NCBI RefSeq assembly: GCF_005222915.1
Contig: NZ_STFX01000036.1
Span: 22,037-86,036 of the forward strand
Source: Rhizobium sp. FKL33
GTDB lineage: Bacteria > Pseudomonadota > Alphaproteobacteria > Rhizobiales > Rhizobiaceae
DNA: 64,000 nucleotides
Reading direction: 5' to 3'
A program made the translations under genes and the position numbers. The first letter of the stretch is position 1, and the number at the start of each line of letters is the position of its first letter. This document shows positions 52,897 to 60,837 of the stretch, one piece after another. The notes beneath the pieces are model-generated. The model saw only the letters and a list, made by a program, of their open reading frames with translations. It was not told the origin of the DNA and did not search any database.

Positions 52897-52950
52897 TTGC
52901 CATCGCTCCAAAGATCGACCCATACGGGGAGAGATCGTAACACAGACATT

Positions 52951-53394
52951 CTAGCTGCAGCACCCCTTTGCCTGCGGCTTCGACATGTCCTCAAAGATCA
53001 CGCAGTCGACACCTGGGCCGCCGGCGCAGGCTTCGTCGCAACGCTTGACGAAGCCCTGGAGCTTGGTCTCCAGCGAGCGCAATTCGGCGAGCTTGGCTCG
53101 GACTTCGTCGAGATGGAGTTGGGCGATGTCGCGGGTTTCCACGCAATCGCGATCCCGACTGACCGACAACTCAACCAGCAGCCTGACGCGCTCGATCGAA
53201 AACCCGAAATCCCGGCACTGCTTGATGAAGGTCAGCCGCTCGACATCTGCCTCGGAATAGTGCCGCTGACCGCTCTCGGTCCGCCGCGCTGGCGGCAGAA
53301 GACCGATCTCCTCGTAGTATCGGATGGTGGGCGTGGTCAGGCCCGTGGCCTTGGCGAGCGCCCCGATGGTGAACACGCGGATGTGAAGATTCAT
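52951..53394 (-). CDS. MerR-family metal regulator
   Basis: The 147-residue product has a winged helix (TPTIRYYEEIGLLPPARR) and cysteines C84, C119, C123 and C131 with a C-terminal CC. The C84-C119 spacing is that of MerR and ZntR, while CxxxC (119-123) is closer to CadR-type sites than to Hg-MerR (C117/C126). It is divergent from the fusion/thioredoxin/CcdA operon, with a perfect operator between them. It likely responds to a divalent thiophilic metal (Zn, Cd, Pb or Hg). Confidence 0.87.
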   Translation of the reverse strand: MNLHIRVFTIGALAKATGLTTPTIRYYEEIGLLPPARRTESGQRHYSEADVERLTFIKQCRDFGFSIERVRLLVELSVSRDRDCVETRDIAQLHLDEVRAKLAELRSLETKLQGFVKRCDEACAGGPGVDCVIFEDMSKPQAKGCCS

Positions 53395-53409
53395 GGCCGA
53401 TTTTTCTCC

Positions 53410-53440
53410 TTGCCCTTCAAGTTACTTGAAGGATTACGGT
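53410..53440 (+). promoter_or_regulatory. MerR-type promoter of the MerT-like/thioredoxin/CcdA operon
   Basis: TTGCCC (53410-53415) and TACGGT (53435-53440) are 19 bp apart. CCTTCAAGT-T-ACTTGAAGG (53414-53432) is a perfect 9-bp inverted repeat in the spacer. It closely resembles SoxR/CadR-type half-sites (CCTxAAGT). Confidence 0.87.
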
Positions 53441-53473
53441 TTGGCCAGTCCAACAGGAGAAGGTCGAACATCA

Positions 53474-54096
53474 TGCAGACGTCCACCAAGATCGCGGCCA
53501 CCGGAGGCGCGGCTCTCGCCGCCTGCGCCGCGTGTTGCGCGGTCAGCATCGTGCCCTCCGCCATAGCGGGGGTAGGCTTTGCCGCAGTCGGCGGCGCGGT
53601 CGCCGCATGGGGTGTTCCCGCGCTTCTGCTCGCCGTGCCGATCGGCATGTACCTGATGATCCGCAAGCCGTCGACATCGAAAGAGGTCCCCGCGACGAGC
53701 GCCATTGGCACGCCGCTGTCGTCCGGATGTGGCTGCGGCCCTTCGTGCGATTCCACGAAGGAGTCGTCGCCGATCGCCTGCACGCTCGACGCGGGTGACT
53801 TCAAGGCGCGAACGGCGTCGATCCGCGATCTCGCCCGGCGTTCGCTCCTCAAGTCCTCGCGTGGCCGCCTCACGCTGTCGCTCGTCTACGCCGCCGATGC
53901 AGCCGATGAGGTCGCCGAACTCGTAGCAAAGGAGAGAGCCTGCTGTGCCTTTCTCGACTTCGACAGGACGATCAGGGCCGACGGCGTCCATCTCGTCATC
54001 ACTGCACCCGAGAGCGCCGCTGAGGCGGCCGACATGCTCTTCGACCACTTCTCGCCAGACCTCGCGCACGCTATCGATCAGAAGGAACCCGCATGA
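53474..54096 (+). CDS. MerT-like membrane region fused to a Cys-containing cytosolic domain
   Basis: The product has 207 residues. The N-terminal half resembles small Hg transporters: a Cys pair in the first helix (AACAACCAVSIVPSAIAGVG), a second helix (ALLLAVPIGMYLMIR), and a Cys-rich loop (SSGCGCGPSCDSTK). The C-terminal half (about residues 105-200; IACTLDAGDFKARTASIRDL, then ERACCAFLDFDRTI) matches an uncharacterised domain found alone or with MerR genes. No merA or merP is present. It overlaps the thioredoxin gene by 4 bp. Confidence 0.7.
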
Positions 54097-54464
54097 TGAT
54101 GAACCGCCGTAGTTTCCTCGCCGCCACCATGGCGCTCTCGGTCATGCTGCCGGGCCTCGCGCTCGCCGACGAGACCGACACCGCAATCCAGGCGGGCGGC
54201 CCCGTCCTCGTCCACGTCACCGCCCCCTGGTGCGAGACCTGCCAGGCGCAGAAGCCCATCGTCGCCGAGCTTCTCGACAAGCCGGACTTCAAAACGCTCA
54301 GGAAGGTCGACGTCGACTTCGACAGCCAGAAGGATGTCCTCGCCAAGCTCCGGGTGACGACGCAGAGCACGATGATCGTATTCAAGGACGGCAAGGAGAT
54401 CGACCGACAGATGGGCCAGACCGATCCGGCAGAGATCGAGGCGCTGTTCCGGAAGGCGCTGTGA
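54093..54464 (+). CDS. Exported thioredoxin-fold protein
   Basis: The 123-residue product has a Tat leader (NRRSFLAATMALSVML) and a thioredoxin fold with CETC active site (VTAPWCETCQAQKP) and a threonine before a usual cis-Pro position (TTQSTMIVFKDGKEI; the cis-proline itself is replaced by threonine). It likely receives electrons from the CcdA-like protein encoded next and reduces a periplasmic thiol, possibly of the MerT-like fusion. Confidence 0.87.
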   Translation: MMMNRRSFLAATMALSVMLPGLALADETDTAIQAGGPVLVHVTAPWCETCQAQKPIVAELLDKPDFKTLRKVDVDFDSQKDVLAKLRVTTQSTMIVFKDGKEIDRQMGQTDPAEIEALFRKAL

Positions 54465-54467
54465 CGG

Positions 54468-55178
54468 ATGCTGGCGCTGGCTTTTCTCGCTGGGGTCCTC
54501 TCTGTCCTCTCGCCCTGCGTCCTACCGCTCATGCCCGTCGTCCTCGCCGGGGCGGCGGCGGAGCACAGGTTCGCGCCGCTGGCGCTCGCGGCCGGGTTGG
54601 CGCTGTCCTTCACAGGCATCGGCATGTTCGTGTCGACGCTCGGCTTCGCTCTCGGCCTCGACATGGACACCTTCAGGATCGCGTCGGCGGTTCTCTTGGT
54701 CGTCGCCGGCGCGGTGCTCGCGCTGCCGCGGTTCCAACCGGCGCTGGCCGCGGCGGCGGGTCCGATTGGCGATCTCGCCCAACGAAGGCTCGGCGGTTTC
54801 TCCGGGGCGGGTGTCGGCGGTCAGTTCGCGGTCGGCCTGCTGCTCGGAGCGGTCTGGACACCGTGTGTCGGCCCGACGCTTGGCGCGGCTTCGGTCATGG
54901 CGATCCGGGGCGAGAGCCTCTGGACCTCGGGCGCGACCATGGCCGCATTCGGGATCGGCACCGCCGCTCCCTTGCTCGCGCTTGCCGCCGTTTCGAGGGA
55001 GGCGCTACTTCGTTGGCGTGGCAGGCTCGTCGGTGCCGCGCGCGGCCTGAAGTCAGCTCTCGGCATCCTCCTGGTTTTCGCGGGCGTCATGACCCTGACG
55101 GGATGGGATCGACACCTTCAGACCTATCTCGAAGGCATGGTGCCCGACTGGCTGTCCGCCATCTCCACCAGCCTCTGA
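54468..55178 (+). CDS. CcdA/DsbD-beta-type electron transporter
   Basis: The 236-residue product has six membrane helices and the paired cysteines of CcdA ([11 protein letters not shown] and [11 protein letters not shown]). It carries electrons from cytosolic thioredoxin to the periplasm. It follows the exported thioredoxin by 3 bp, so the two form a reductive pair. A GC hairpin follows at 55183-55204. Confidence 0.9.
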   Translation: MLALAFLAGVLSVLSPCVLPLMPVVLAGAAAEHRFAPLALAAGLALSFTGIGMFVSTLGFALGLDMDTFRIASAVLLVVAGAVLALPRFQPALAAAAGPIGDLAQRRLGGFSGAGVGGQFAVGLLLGAVWTPCVGPTLGAASVMAIRGESLWTSGATMAAFGIGTAAPLLALAAVSREALLRWRGRLVGAARGLKSALGILLVFAGVMTLTGWDRHLQTYLEGMVPDWLSAISTSL

Positions 55179-55182
55179 AACA

Positions 55183-55204
55183 GCCGGAGGCGGTGGCCTC
55201 CGGC
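55183..55204 (+). terminator. GC hairpin between ccdA-like and ynfA-like genes
   Basis: GCCGGAGGC and GCCTCCGGC pair as a perfect 9-bp stem with loop GGTG. It lies 4 bp after the ccdA-like stop. No U-tract follows, so read-through to the next gene is likely. Confidence 0.5.
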
Positions 55205-55230
55205 CCACCGAACAAGAACAAAGGACATCG

Positions 55231-55557
55231 ATGCTCACCTTTCTCGCCTATGCGGGCGCTGCGCTCGCCGAAATCGCCGGATGCTTCTCCTTCTGGGCTT
55301 GGCTCCGCCTCGACAAGTCACCGATCTGGCTGATCGCGGGCATGGCCTCGCTCGCTCTCTTCGCCTACTTGCTGACGCTCGTCGACAGCGACGCGGCAGG
55401 CCGGACCTACGCGGCTTATGGCGGCGTCTATATCGTCGCGTCGGTCCTTTGGCTCTGGATCGTTGAGGGGAGTCGACCAGACAGGTGGGATGTCTCCGGT
55501 GCCGCCATTTGCCTTGTCGGGACCGCCGTCATCCTAGTAGGTCCGCGGGCCACTTGA
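55231..55557 (+). CDS. ynfA: YnfA family (UPF0060) small membrane protein
   Basis: The 108-residue product has four helices and the family signature ([57 protein letters not shown]). The family relates to SMR-type exporters and often sits in arsenic and mercury loci. It is the last gene of the MerR-controlled operon, about 50 bp after the ccdA-like gene. Confidence 0.9.
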   Translation: MLTFLAYAGAALAEIAGCFSFWAWLRLDKSPIWLIAGMASLALFAYLLTLVDSDAAGRTYAAYGGVYIVASVLWLWIVEGSRPDRWDVSGAAICLVGTAVILVGPRAT

Positions 55558-55560
55558 GCT

Positions 55561-55582
55561 TATTTCGAAGATTGTCGAAATA
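55561..55582. promoter_or_regulatory. ArsR-type operator upstream of the second arsR
   Basis: TATTTCGA-AGATTG-TCGAAATA is a perfect 8-bp inverted repeat with a 6-bp centre, the layout also seen at the first arsR (13-6-13). It lies 40 bp before the start. Confidence 0.8.
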
Positions 55583-55621
55583 CCAGTTGACGCATATTGC
55601 GAGGCCGCGTAGCTTATTTCC

Positions 55622-55948
55622 ATGATCATCGAAAAAGCAGCATCCCAACTCGAAGCGCTCGGCAACGAGTCCCGCCTGAAGATTTACCGCACGCTCGTCC
55701 GGGCGGGTCGCCGGGGCATTCCCGTCGGTCAGCTTCAGGAGCGTGTCGGCATTCCTGCCTCGACTCTGTCGCACCATCTCAAGCGGCTCCTGGACACGGG
55801 CCTCGCCTCGCAGGAGAGGCAGGCGACGACCCTGATCTGCCGGGCCGACTATTCGAGCATGCAGTCGCTGATCGGCTTTCTCATGGACGAGTGCTGCGCC
55901 GACGAGGGATGTGCTGCGGCGAACAACGAAGACGAGGCGGCGGCATGA
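55622..55948 (+). CDS. ArsR-family metalloregulator (second copy)
   Basis: The 108-residue product is a winged-helix ArsR (GQLQERVGIPASTLSHHLKR) with C-terminal C91, C92 and C97. These are similar in position to those of the first ArsR, so As(III) or Sb(III) sensing is likely. An operator-like repeat precedes it and a similar one precedes the next gene, so it probably controls both promoters. Confidence 0.88.
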   Translation: MIIEKAASQLEALGNESRLKIYRTLVRAGRRGIPVGQLQERVGIPASTLSHHLKRLLDTGLASQERQATTLICRADYSSMQSLIGFLMDECCADEGCAAANNEDEAAA

Positions 55949-55968
55949 TCCACCCCTTTTTTTGATCC

Positions 55969-55994
55969 TATAATTCGATCCTTCTGGAAATATA
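55969..55994. promoter_or_regulatory. Second ArsR-type operator, before the flavoprotein gene
   Basis: TATAATTCGA-TCCTTC-TGGAAATATA is an inverted repeat with 8 of 10 arm positions matching and the same 6-bp centre as the operator 400 bp upstream. Confidence 0.65.
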
Positions 55995-56007
55995 AAAGGA
56001 GAGTGGA

Positions 56008-57405
56008 ATGACACAGAATGCAGAGCTTCCCGTGGCGGTCATCGGAGCCGGACCCGTCGGCCTCGCAGCCGCCGCACGCCTGATCGAGCGCGGCATCGAG
56101 CCGCTCGTCTTCGAGAAGGGGGCGTCCGCCGGAGCGGCTGTGCTCGAATGGGGCCATGTCCGGGTCTTCTCTCCTTGGAAGTACAACATCGACGACGCAG
56201 CGCGCGTTCTCCTCGAAGATGCGGGCTGGTCGAAGCCCGATCCCGACTATCACCCCAACGGAAAAGAAATCGTCGATGGTTATCTCGCGCCGCTCTCCAA
56301 GGTTCCGCGGATAGCCCAGGGCCTGAAGCTCGGCGCGACGGTGACGGCGATCACCCGCAAGGGCCTGAGCAAGGTCGGCTCAAAGAACCGCGACGCGGCC
56401 CCGTTCGTCGTTCGCTACGAGCAGGACGGCATCGAGAAGAACGTCCTCGCCGTCATCGACGCCTCTGGCACCTGGGGCCAGCCGAACCCGCTCGGCGTCG
56501 ACGGGCTGATAATTCCGGGCGAAGGGTCTTTCAGCTACCTGTCCTACGGCATCCCCGACGTCGTCGGCGCGCGCCGGAGCGAGTTCGCGGGCAAGCGGAC
56601 GCTGGTCGTCGGCAGCGGCCATTCCGCAATCAACGTCGCGATCGCGCTCATGGAACTGCAGGACGCCGATCCCGCGACCGAAATCTTCTGGGCGCTCCGC
56701 CACGACGGCGTCGACTGCCTGCTGGGCGGCGGCCTGAACGACAAGTTGCCGGAACGTGGCGCGCTCGGCCTCGCCGCCAAACAGGCGATGGAGGACGGCC
56801 GCCTCAACATGCTGACCTCGTTCTCCGCCGACTCCATCATGACCGACGGCGGCCCGACCGTGCTGGCGCAGGCGGGCGGGGAGCGTATCCAGCTGTCGAT
56901 CGACCAGATCGTGGTGACGACCGGGTTTCGGCCGGACTTCGGCTTTCTCCGTGAACTCCGCGTCGAGGTCGACCCTGTCGTCGAAGCGCCCCCGGCGCTG
57001 GCACCGCTTATCGATCCCAACCTGCATTCCTGTGGCACCGTCCCGCCGCACGGCGTCGAGGAGCTGTCGCATCCCGAGAAGGACTTCTACATCGTCGGCA
57101 TGAAGTCCTACGGCCGTGCGCCGACCTTCCTGATGAAGACCGGATACGAGCAGGTGCGCTCGGTCGTCGCCGAGATTGCCGGGGACCATGTGGCTGCGCG
57201 GCGCGTCGAATTGGTCCTGCCGGAGACGGGCGTCTGCTCGGTGACGACCACGTCGAATACAACGGAGGCTGGTTGCTGTGGAGGTCCGGCCCCGGCCGAT
57301 GTCGACGCCTGCTGTGTCGCCGACGCTGTCGCCAAGGACGAAGGCAAGTCGGGATGCGGGTGCGGCTCGAAGGCTGCGCCCGAGAAAGTGGCTGAGAGCG
57401 TGTGA
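56008..57405 (+). CDS. FAD-dependent oxidoreductase (ArsO/BVMO-like) with Cys-rich tail
   Basis: The 465-residue product has an N-terminal FAD-binding motif (VIGAGPVGLAAAARL), a second dinucleotide motif in the middle (RTLVVGSGHSAINVAIAL, NADPH) and conserved ATG-like VTTGFRPDFGFL. This is the flavin monooxygenase type found in arsenic islands as ArsO. The last 50 residues are Cys-rich (AGCCGGPA; DACCVAD; SGCGCGS) and could bind As(III) or metal, an extension not needed for the fold. It is coupled to the MFS gene (TGATG). Confidence 0.82.
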   Translation: MTQNAELPVAVIGAGPVGLAAAARLIERGIEPLVFEKGASAGAAVLEWGHVRVFSPWKYNIDDAARVLLEDAGWSKPDPDYHPNGKEIVDGYLAPLSKVPRIAQGLKLGATVTAITRKGLSKVGSKNRDAAPFVVRYEQDGIEKNVLAVIDASGTWGQPNPLGVDGLIIPGEGSFSYLSYGIPDVVGARRSEFAGKRTLVVGSGHSAINVAIALMELQDADPATEIFWALRHDGVDCLLGGGLNDKLPERGALGLAAKQAMEDGRLNMLTSFSADSIMTDGGPTVLAQAGGERIQLSIDQIVVTTGFRPDFGFLRELRVEVDPVVEAPPALAPLIDPNLHSCGTVPPHGVEELSHPEKDFYIVGMKSYGRAPTFLMKTGYEQVRSVVAEIAGDHVAARRVELVLPETGVCSVTTTSNTTEAGCCGGPAPADVDACCVADAVAKDEGKSGCGCGSKAAPEKVAESV

Positions 57406-58610
57406 TGCCTGAAGCGAAACTGCCCATGTGGGCGCTTGCCGGACTGGGGGCGACCCAGATCGTCGGATACGGCACCCTCTATTATTGCATCAGCATCCTC
57501 GTCCCCGACATCGCGCGTGATCTCGCGGTGTCGGAACCTTGGGTCTTCGGGGCGTTCTCGGTGGCGCTGCTGGTCGGGGCCTTCGCGGCTCCGACATCCG
57601 GCAAGCTGGCCGACCGATGGGGCGCAGGCCGCGTGATGGCCGTGGGATCGATCGGGTCAGCCGCCACGTTGGTCCTGACGGCGCTCGCGCCGGGAGCCTG
57701 GACATTCGCCGTCGCGCTCGCCCTGATGCAGATCGTGTCGGCAGGCGTGCTCTATTCGACCGCCTTCACTGCGATTGTCCAGGCGGGTGGCCGCAAGGCT
57801 CAGACCTCTATCGTCCACCTGACGCTCATCGCCGGATTCGCCTCGTCCTTGTTCTGGCCGCTGACGACATGGCTCCATGCCATGATGTCGTGGCGGGAAG
57901 TGCTTCTGCTGTATGCCGCCCTCCATGTCGTCGCGTGCCTTCCAATTCACTGGGCGCTCGCCAGGCTGACCTCCGGCGCGGTCACGGTGGCGCGCCTCAC
58001 GGACCTCCCTGTGGAGGCGGCGGTCGCCCATCGCAACGGCAGCCTCGTCTTCCTGTTCATGCTGCTCGGTTTCGCGATCGAGGGCTACGCGCTCTCGGCG
58101 ATGCTGGTGCATATCGTGCCATTGACGCAGGCCCTTGGTCTCGGCGCTACCGGGCTTCTGGTGGCATCCCTGTTCGGCCCGGCGCAGGTCGCGAGCCGCC
58201 TGATCAATCTCGTCTTCGGAAGCGGCCTGTCGCAGGTTTGGCTCGCAGTCATCGCGGCGGTTCTGATGCCCATCGGCATCGTGGTCTTGCTGGCGACGAC
58301 ACCGTCATTCGCGGGGGCGGTCGTGTTCGCCATCCTCATGGGTCTCGGCTCCGGGCTAACGAGCATCGTCGGCGGAACGCTGCCGTTGGAACTGTTCGGC
58401 CGACTGGGATACGGATCACGGCTCGGGTGGTCGACATCGGCAAAGCAGGTGACATCGGGGTTGGCTCCGTTCGCGATGTCGATGTCGATGGCCGGGATCG
58501 GCGTGCCGATATCGTTGTGGGTCGTAACGGCGGCCGGGCTTGCCGGGGCTGCGGCGTTCGCTCTCATTGCCTTGCTTCAGACGCACGCCTTCCGTCAGGT
58601 CGCTGGATAG
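57405..58610 (+). CDS. MFS transporter, probable arsenical exporter (ArsK-like)
   Basis: The 401-residue product has twelve membrane helices with an MFS motif A-like segment (GKLADRWGAGRVMAVG). It resembles the MFS pumps that follow ArsR/flavoprotein pairs and export trivalent arsenicals. ATG 57405 shares its A with the flavoprotein stop (TGATG). Substrate is inferred from operon and regulator only. Confidence 0.82.
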   Translation: MPEAKLPMWALAGLGATQIVGYGTLYYCISILVPDIARDLAVSEPWVFGAFSVALLVGAFAAPTSGKLADRWGAGRVMAVGSIGSAATLVLTALAPGAWTFAVALALMQIVSAGVLYSTAFTAIVQAGGRKAQTSIVHLTLIAGFASSLFWPLTTWLHAMMSWREVLLLYAALHVVACLPIHWALARLTSGAVTVARLTDLPVEAAVAHRNGSLVFLFMLLGFAIEGYALSAMLVHIVPLTQALGLGATGLLVASLFGPAQVASRLINLVFGSGLSQVWLAVIAAVLMPIGIVVLLATTPSFAGAVVFAILMGLGSGLTSIVGGTLPLELFGRLGYGSRLGWSTSAKQVTSGLAPFAMSMSMAGIGVPISLWVVTAAGLAGAAAFALIALLQTHAFRQVAG

Positions 58611-58687
58611 GCGTGTATCATCGTCAGTGTGGATGACTGCTATTGGCGCGTTGACGACCACCGGCTTTTCGCCGATGGCCGCCGAAC

Positions 58688-59308
58688 TCAGAGCTCGATT
58701 TGCTCAGCAATTCGTAATGCGTCGTCGATCTCGATACCGAGGTAACGGACGGTGCTTTCTAGTTTGGTGTGGCCGAGGAGGATTTGGACGGCCCGCAAGT
58801 TTCCAGTCTTCTTGTAGATCAAGGCAGCCTTCGTCCGTCGCATAGAGTGAGTTCCGTAGGCACTCGCTTCGAGCCCAATGCTTCGGACCCATCGTTGCAC
58901 AATGCGCGCGTATTGTCGGGTCGAGAGATGGGCCGACTGGCGACGCCTTCCTGGGAACAGATAGCTCCCTCCTGTCCTCTTCACCGACGGCAGCCATGCG
59001 GCGAGGGCGACTTTCGTTTGTTCTGTGACTTCGAACTGAACGGGGCGCTTTGTCTTCTTCTGGATGATCGTAGCCCGGTCCCTGATCGCGCTTCCGGACC
59101 AAAGGTCCTCCACTCTCAGTCTGACGAGGTCACACGCGCGAAGTTTGCTGTCGATTGCGAGATTGAACAGGGCCAGTTCGCGCGTTGCGCCGCTCATTTC
59201 GAGGCGGACGCGAATTGACCACACGTTCTTGGGCTGAAGCGGCCGCTTCTGGCCCACGAGAATACCCTTGTTCCATGGATGGCGGGTACGCGGTACATCG
59301 GACTCCAT
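58688..59308 (-). CDS. Short tyrosine recombinase/integrase
   Basis: The 206-residue product consists of the catalytic domain of a tyrosine recombinase, with the catalytic pattern R (SKLRACDLVRL), HxxR (YGTHSMRRTKA), LLGH and the tyrosine in ESTVRYLGI. It lacks the usual N-terminal core-binding domain. Similar 200-residue integrases occur on rhizobial plasmids and islands. It overlaps the remains of the SRAP gene. It may mark a boundary of a mobile segment; attachment sites were not identified. Confidence 0.87.
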   Translation of the reverse strand: MESDVPRTRHPWNKGILVGQKRPLQPKNVWSIRVRLEMSGATRELALFNLAIDSKLRACDLVRLRVEDLWSGSAIRDRATIIQKKTKRPVQFEVTEQTKVALAAWLPSVKRTGGSYLFPGRRRQSAHLSTRQYARIVQRWVRSIGLEASAYGTHSMRRTKAALIYKKTGNLRAVQILLGHTKLESTVRYLGIEIDDALRIAEQIEL

Positions 59309-59399
59309 GACGGTTCCTCCGCCACGCCTCCCACCACATCGCTCCCCGCGAGCGTCGACAGAATATCACGACTTGACGGTTCGTGGCCCGAAGGAGACT

Positions 59400-59577
59400 T
59401 TCCAGGAAAGATGGCTGCCAAGCGACCTCCTAACGGGGTATTGCGAAGGATCAGTCCCTCGCGGTCGGGATAAACCTCGTAGCTCTCTCGCATGTTGACC
59501 AGGTTCTCGAAGGCTCCGACTTCTTGAGCGAAGCGCGCGGACCAGTCTCGTGGTTCGAAGCGGTAGAGGTTACACAT
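59400..59577 (-). pseudogene. N-terminal remnant of a SOS-response-associated peptidase (SRAP/YedK/HMCES)
   Basis: The frame from ATG 59577 begins MCNLYRFEPRDW with the catalytic Cys2 and continues with NMRESYEVYPDREGLILRNT, which are SRAP N-terminal motifs. After about residue 57 the expected MxWGxP block and all downstream motifs are lost. The open frame runs on to 59194 with unrelated sequence, into the integrase gene. It appears to be truncated by recombination at the integrase side. Confidence 0.65.
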
Positions 59578-59613
59578 GGCAAAAGTCTGCTTCCGCCGCC
59601 GATAATTGCGGCT

Positions 59614-59832
59614 TCACGCGTTTCGGTCAATCCGCTCGATAAGGACCTCGTTTCCGATCCTGTTGCCACAGCTGCAGCGAAGCTTGCCGCGCAGATTGAG
59701 CAGGTACTGATTGCCGATCTGGCGCTCGATCGCTTTCTTGTCGAGCCAGGAGACAGGGCCGCAAACCGCGCAGCGGCCGCCGAGCACCTCCCATTCCGAA
59801 AGGTTCTTCAAATTCTCGAAGGCTTCTGCCGT
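59614..59832 (-). CDS. Small zinc-ribbon protein
   Basis: The 72-residue product (ATG 59832) has two Cys pairs arranged as a zinc ribbon (GGRCAVCGPVSWLDKK; then GKLRCSCGNRIGN). It is similar to small hypothetical proteins of rhizobia encoded next to SRAP genes. A longer reading to 59925 is open. Function is unknown. Confidence 0.65.
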   Translation of the reverse strand, partial: TAEAFENLKNLSEWEVLGGRCAVCGPVSWLDKKAIERQIGNQYLLNLRGKLRCSCGNRIGNEVLIERIDRNA

Positions 59833-60061
59833 CATGGACACGGAAGGTCTTGACCCCGTGGCCATAGAAGCGGAAATCTGGGCCGCCGGAGTTTTGCATT
59901 TTGATCCTTGAAGGGACGAATCCACCGCCGGATTATTTACCTAGGTTTTGCGAGTTATAGGAAAATTGTCAAGGATTATCGGCGAGGTCGTGTGGCGCGC
60001 CAGCGACGCCGTTGCGACTGCGTGTCCAGAGGCAACGCTGAACTCTCAGGGCTAACGCGCC

Positions 60062-60832
60062 CTAGATCTCGATAACTGCGGTAGGATCGAATTTCCCATA
60101 AGATCGCTCTCCGGGGTAGCCGCGCGGATTGCAAATCAACCGTGTGCTGCCGATCTCATAGTCCAGCCGCGTGTGCACATGGCCATGGACCCAAGACGAG
60201 GGCCGAAACTCGTGTATCAGCGTTTCCATGTTGGAAGCGAAGCCGGCCGAGGTGATGTCGATCTTGTATTCAGGGGCGATCGCCTGCCAACTCGGCGCAT
60301 GATGTGTGACAACGACCGTCTTTTCGGGTCTTCTGCTGTCGAGGAAAGCCGTCAGCCATCGTCTGGTCTCCCAATGGCGTCGGCTGGTGTGGTAGGACCG
60401 AAGCCGCATATACGGGTTCTTGGAATAGGCGATCTGCCGATAATCGTTCATGACCTGCTCAGCATGGTCCATGGCGAGCGCCCGTGACCCCATGATGTCG
60501 AAATCTGTCCAGAGCGTCGCGCCGAAGAACCAGACCCCGAAGATCTCGACGAAGCCATTTTCGAGGAAATGGAGGTTCGGGAACCGGGCTGCGGCCACCA
60601 TCCCATTGGCGATGCCCTCCACGATGCTGGAATGGTAGAACTCATGATTGCCGGCAACGAAGACCACGGGCATATGTGGGCAGACATGCTCGCCCAACCA
60701 CGCGATGCTGCGTTCGGGACCGCGGACATGGATGTCGCCTGCGACGACGCAGATATCGGCGTCGGGGATTGCGAGTGGTGTCTCCATCGAGCTGAACGCC
60801 AGATGGAGGTCCGAGAAGACCCATAGCTTCAT
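60062..60832 (-). CDS. Calcineurin-like metallophosphoesterase
   Basis: The 256-residue product has all metallophosphoesterase motifs: DLHLAF (DxH), VAGDIH (GD), FVAGNHEFYH (GNHE), VVTHHAP and VHGHVHTRLDY (GHxH). It is a soluble two-metal phosphoesterase that could act on nucleotides, phosphoproteins or cyclic nucleotides. It starts 5 bp after the AAA/M41 protease gene, so it is its operon partner. Confidence 0.9.
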   Translation of the reverse strand: MKLWVFSDLHLAFSSMETPLAIPDADICVVAGDIHVRGPERSIAWLGEHVCPHMPVVFVAGNHEFYHSSIVEGIANGMVAAARFPNLHFLENGFVEIFGVWFFGATLWTDFDIMGSRALAMDHAEQVMNDYRQIAYSKNPYMRLRSYHTSRRHWETRRWLTAFLDSRRPEKTVVVTHHAPSWQAIAPEYKIDITSAGFASNMETLIHEFRPSSWVHGHVHTRLDYEIGSTRLICNPRGYPGERSYGKFDPTAVIEI

Positions 60833-60837
60833 GACGA

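Noticed and set aside
53410..55557. Classical mercury-resistance (mer) operon
   Set aside because: No merA, merP or merB is present and the regulator's cysteine spacing differs from Hg-MerR.
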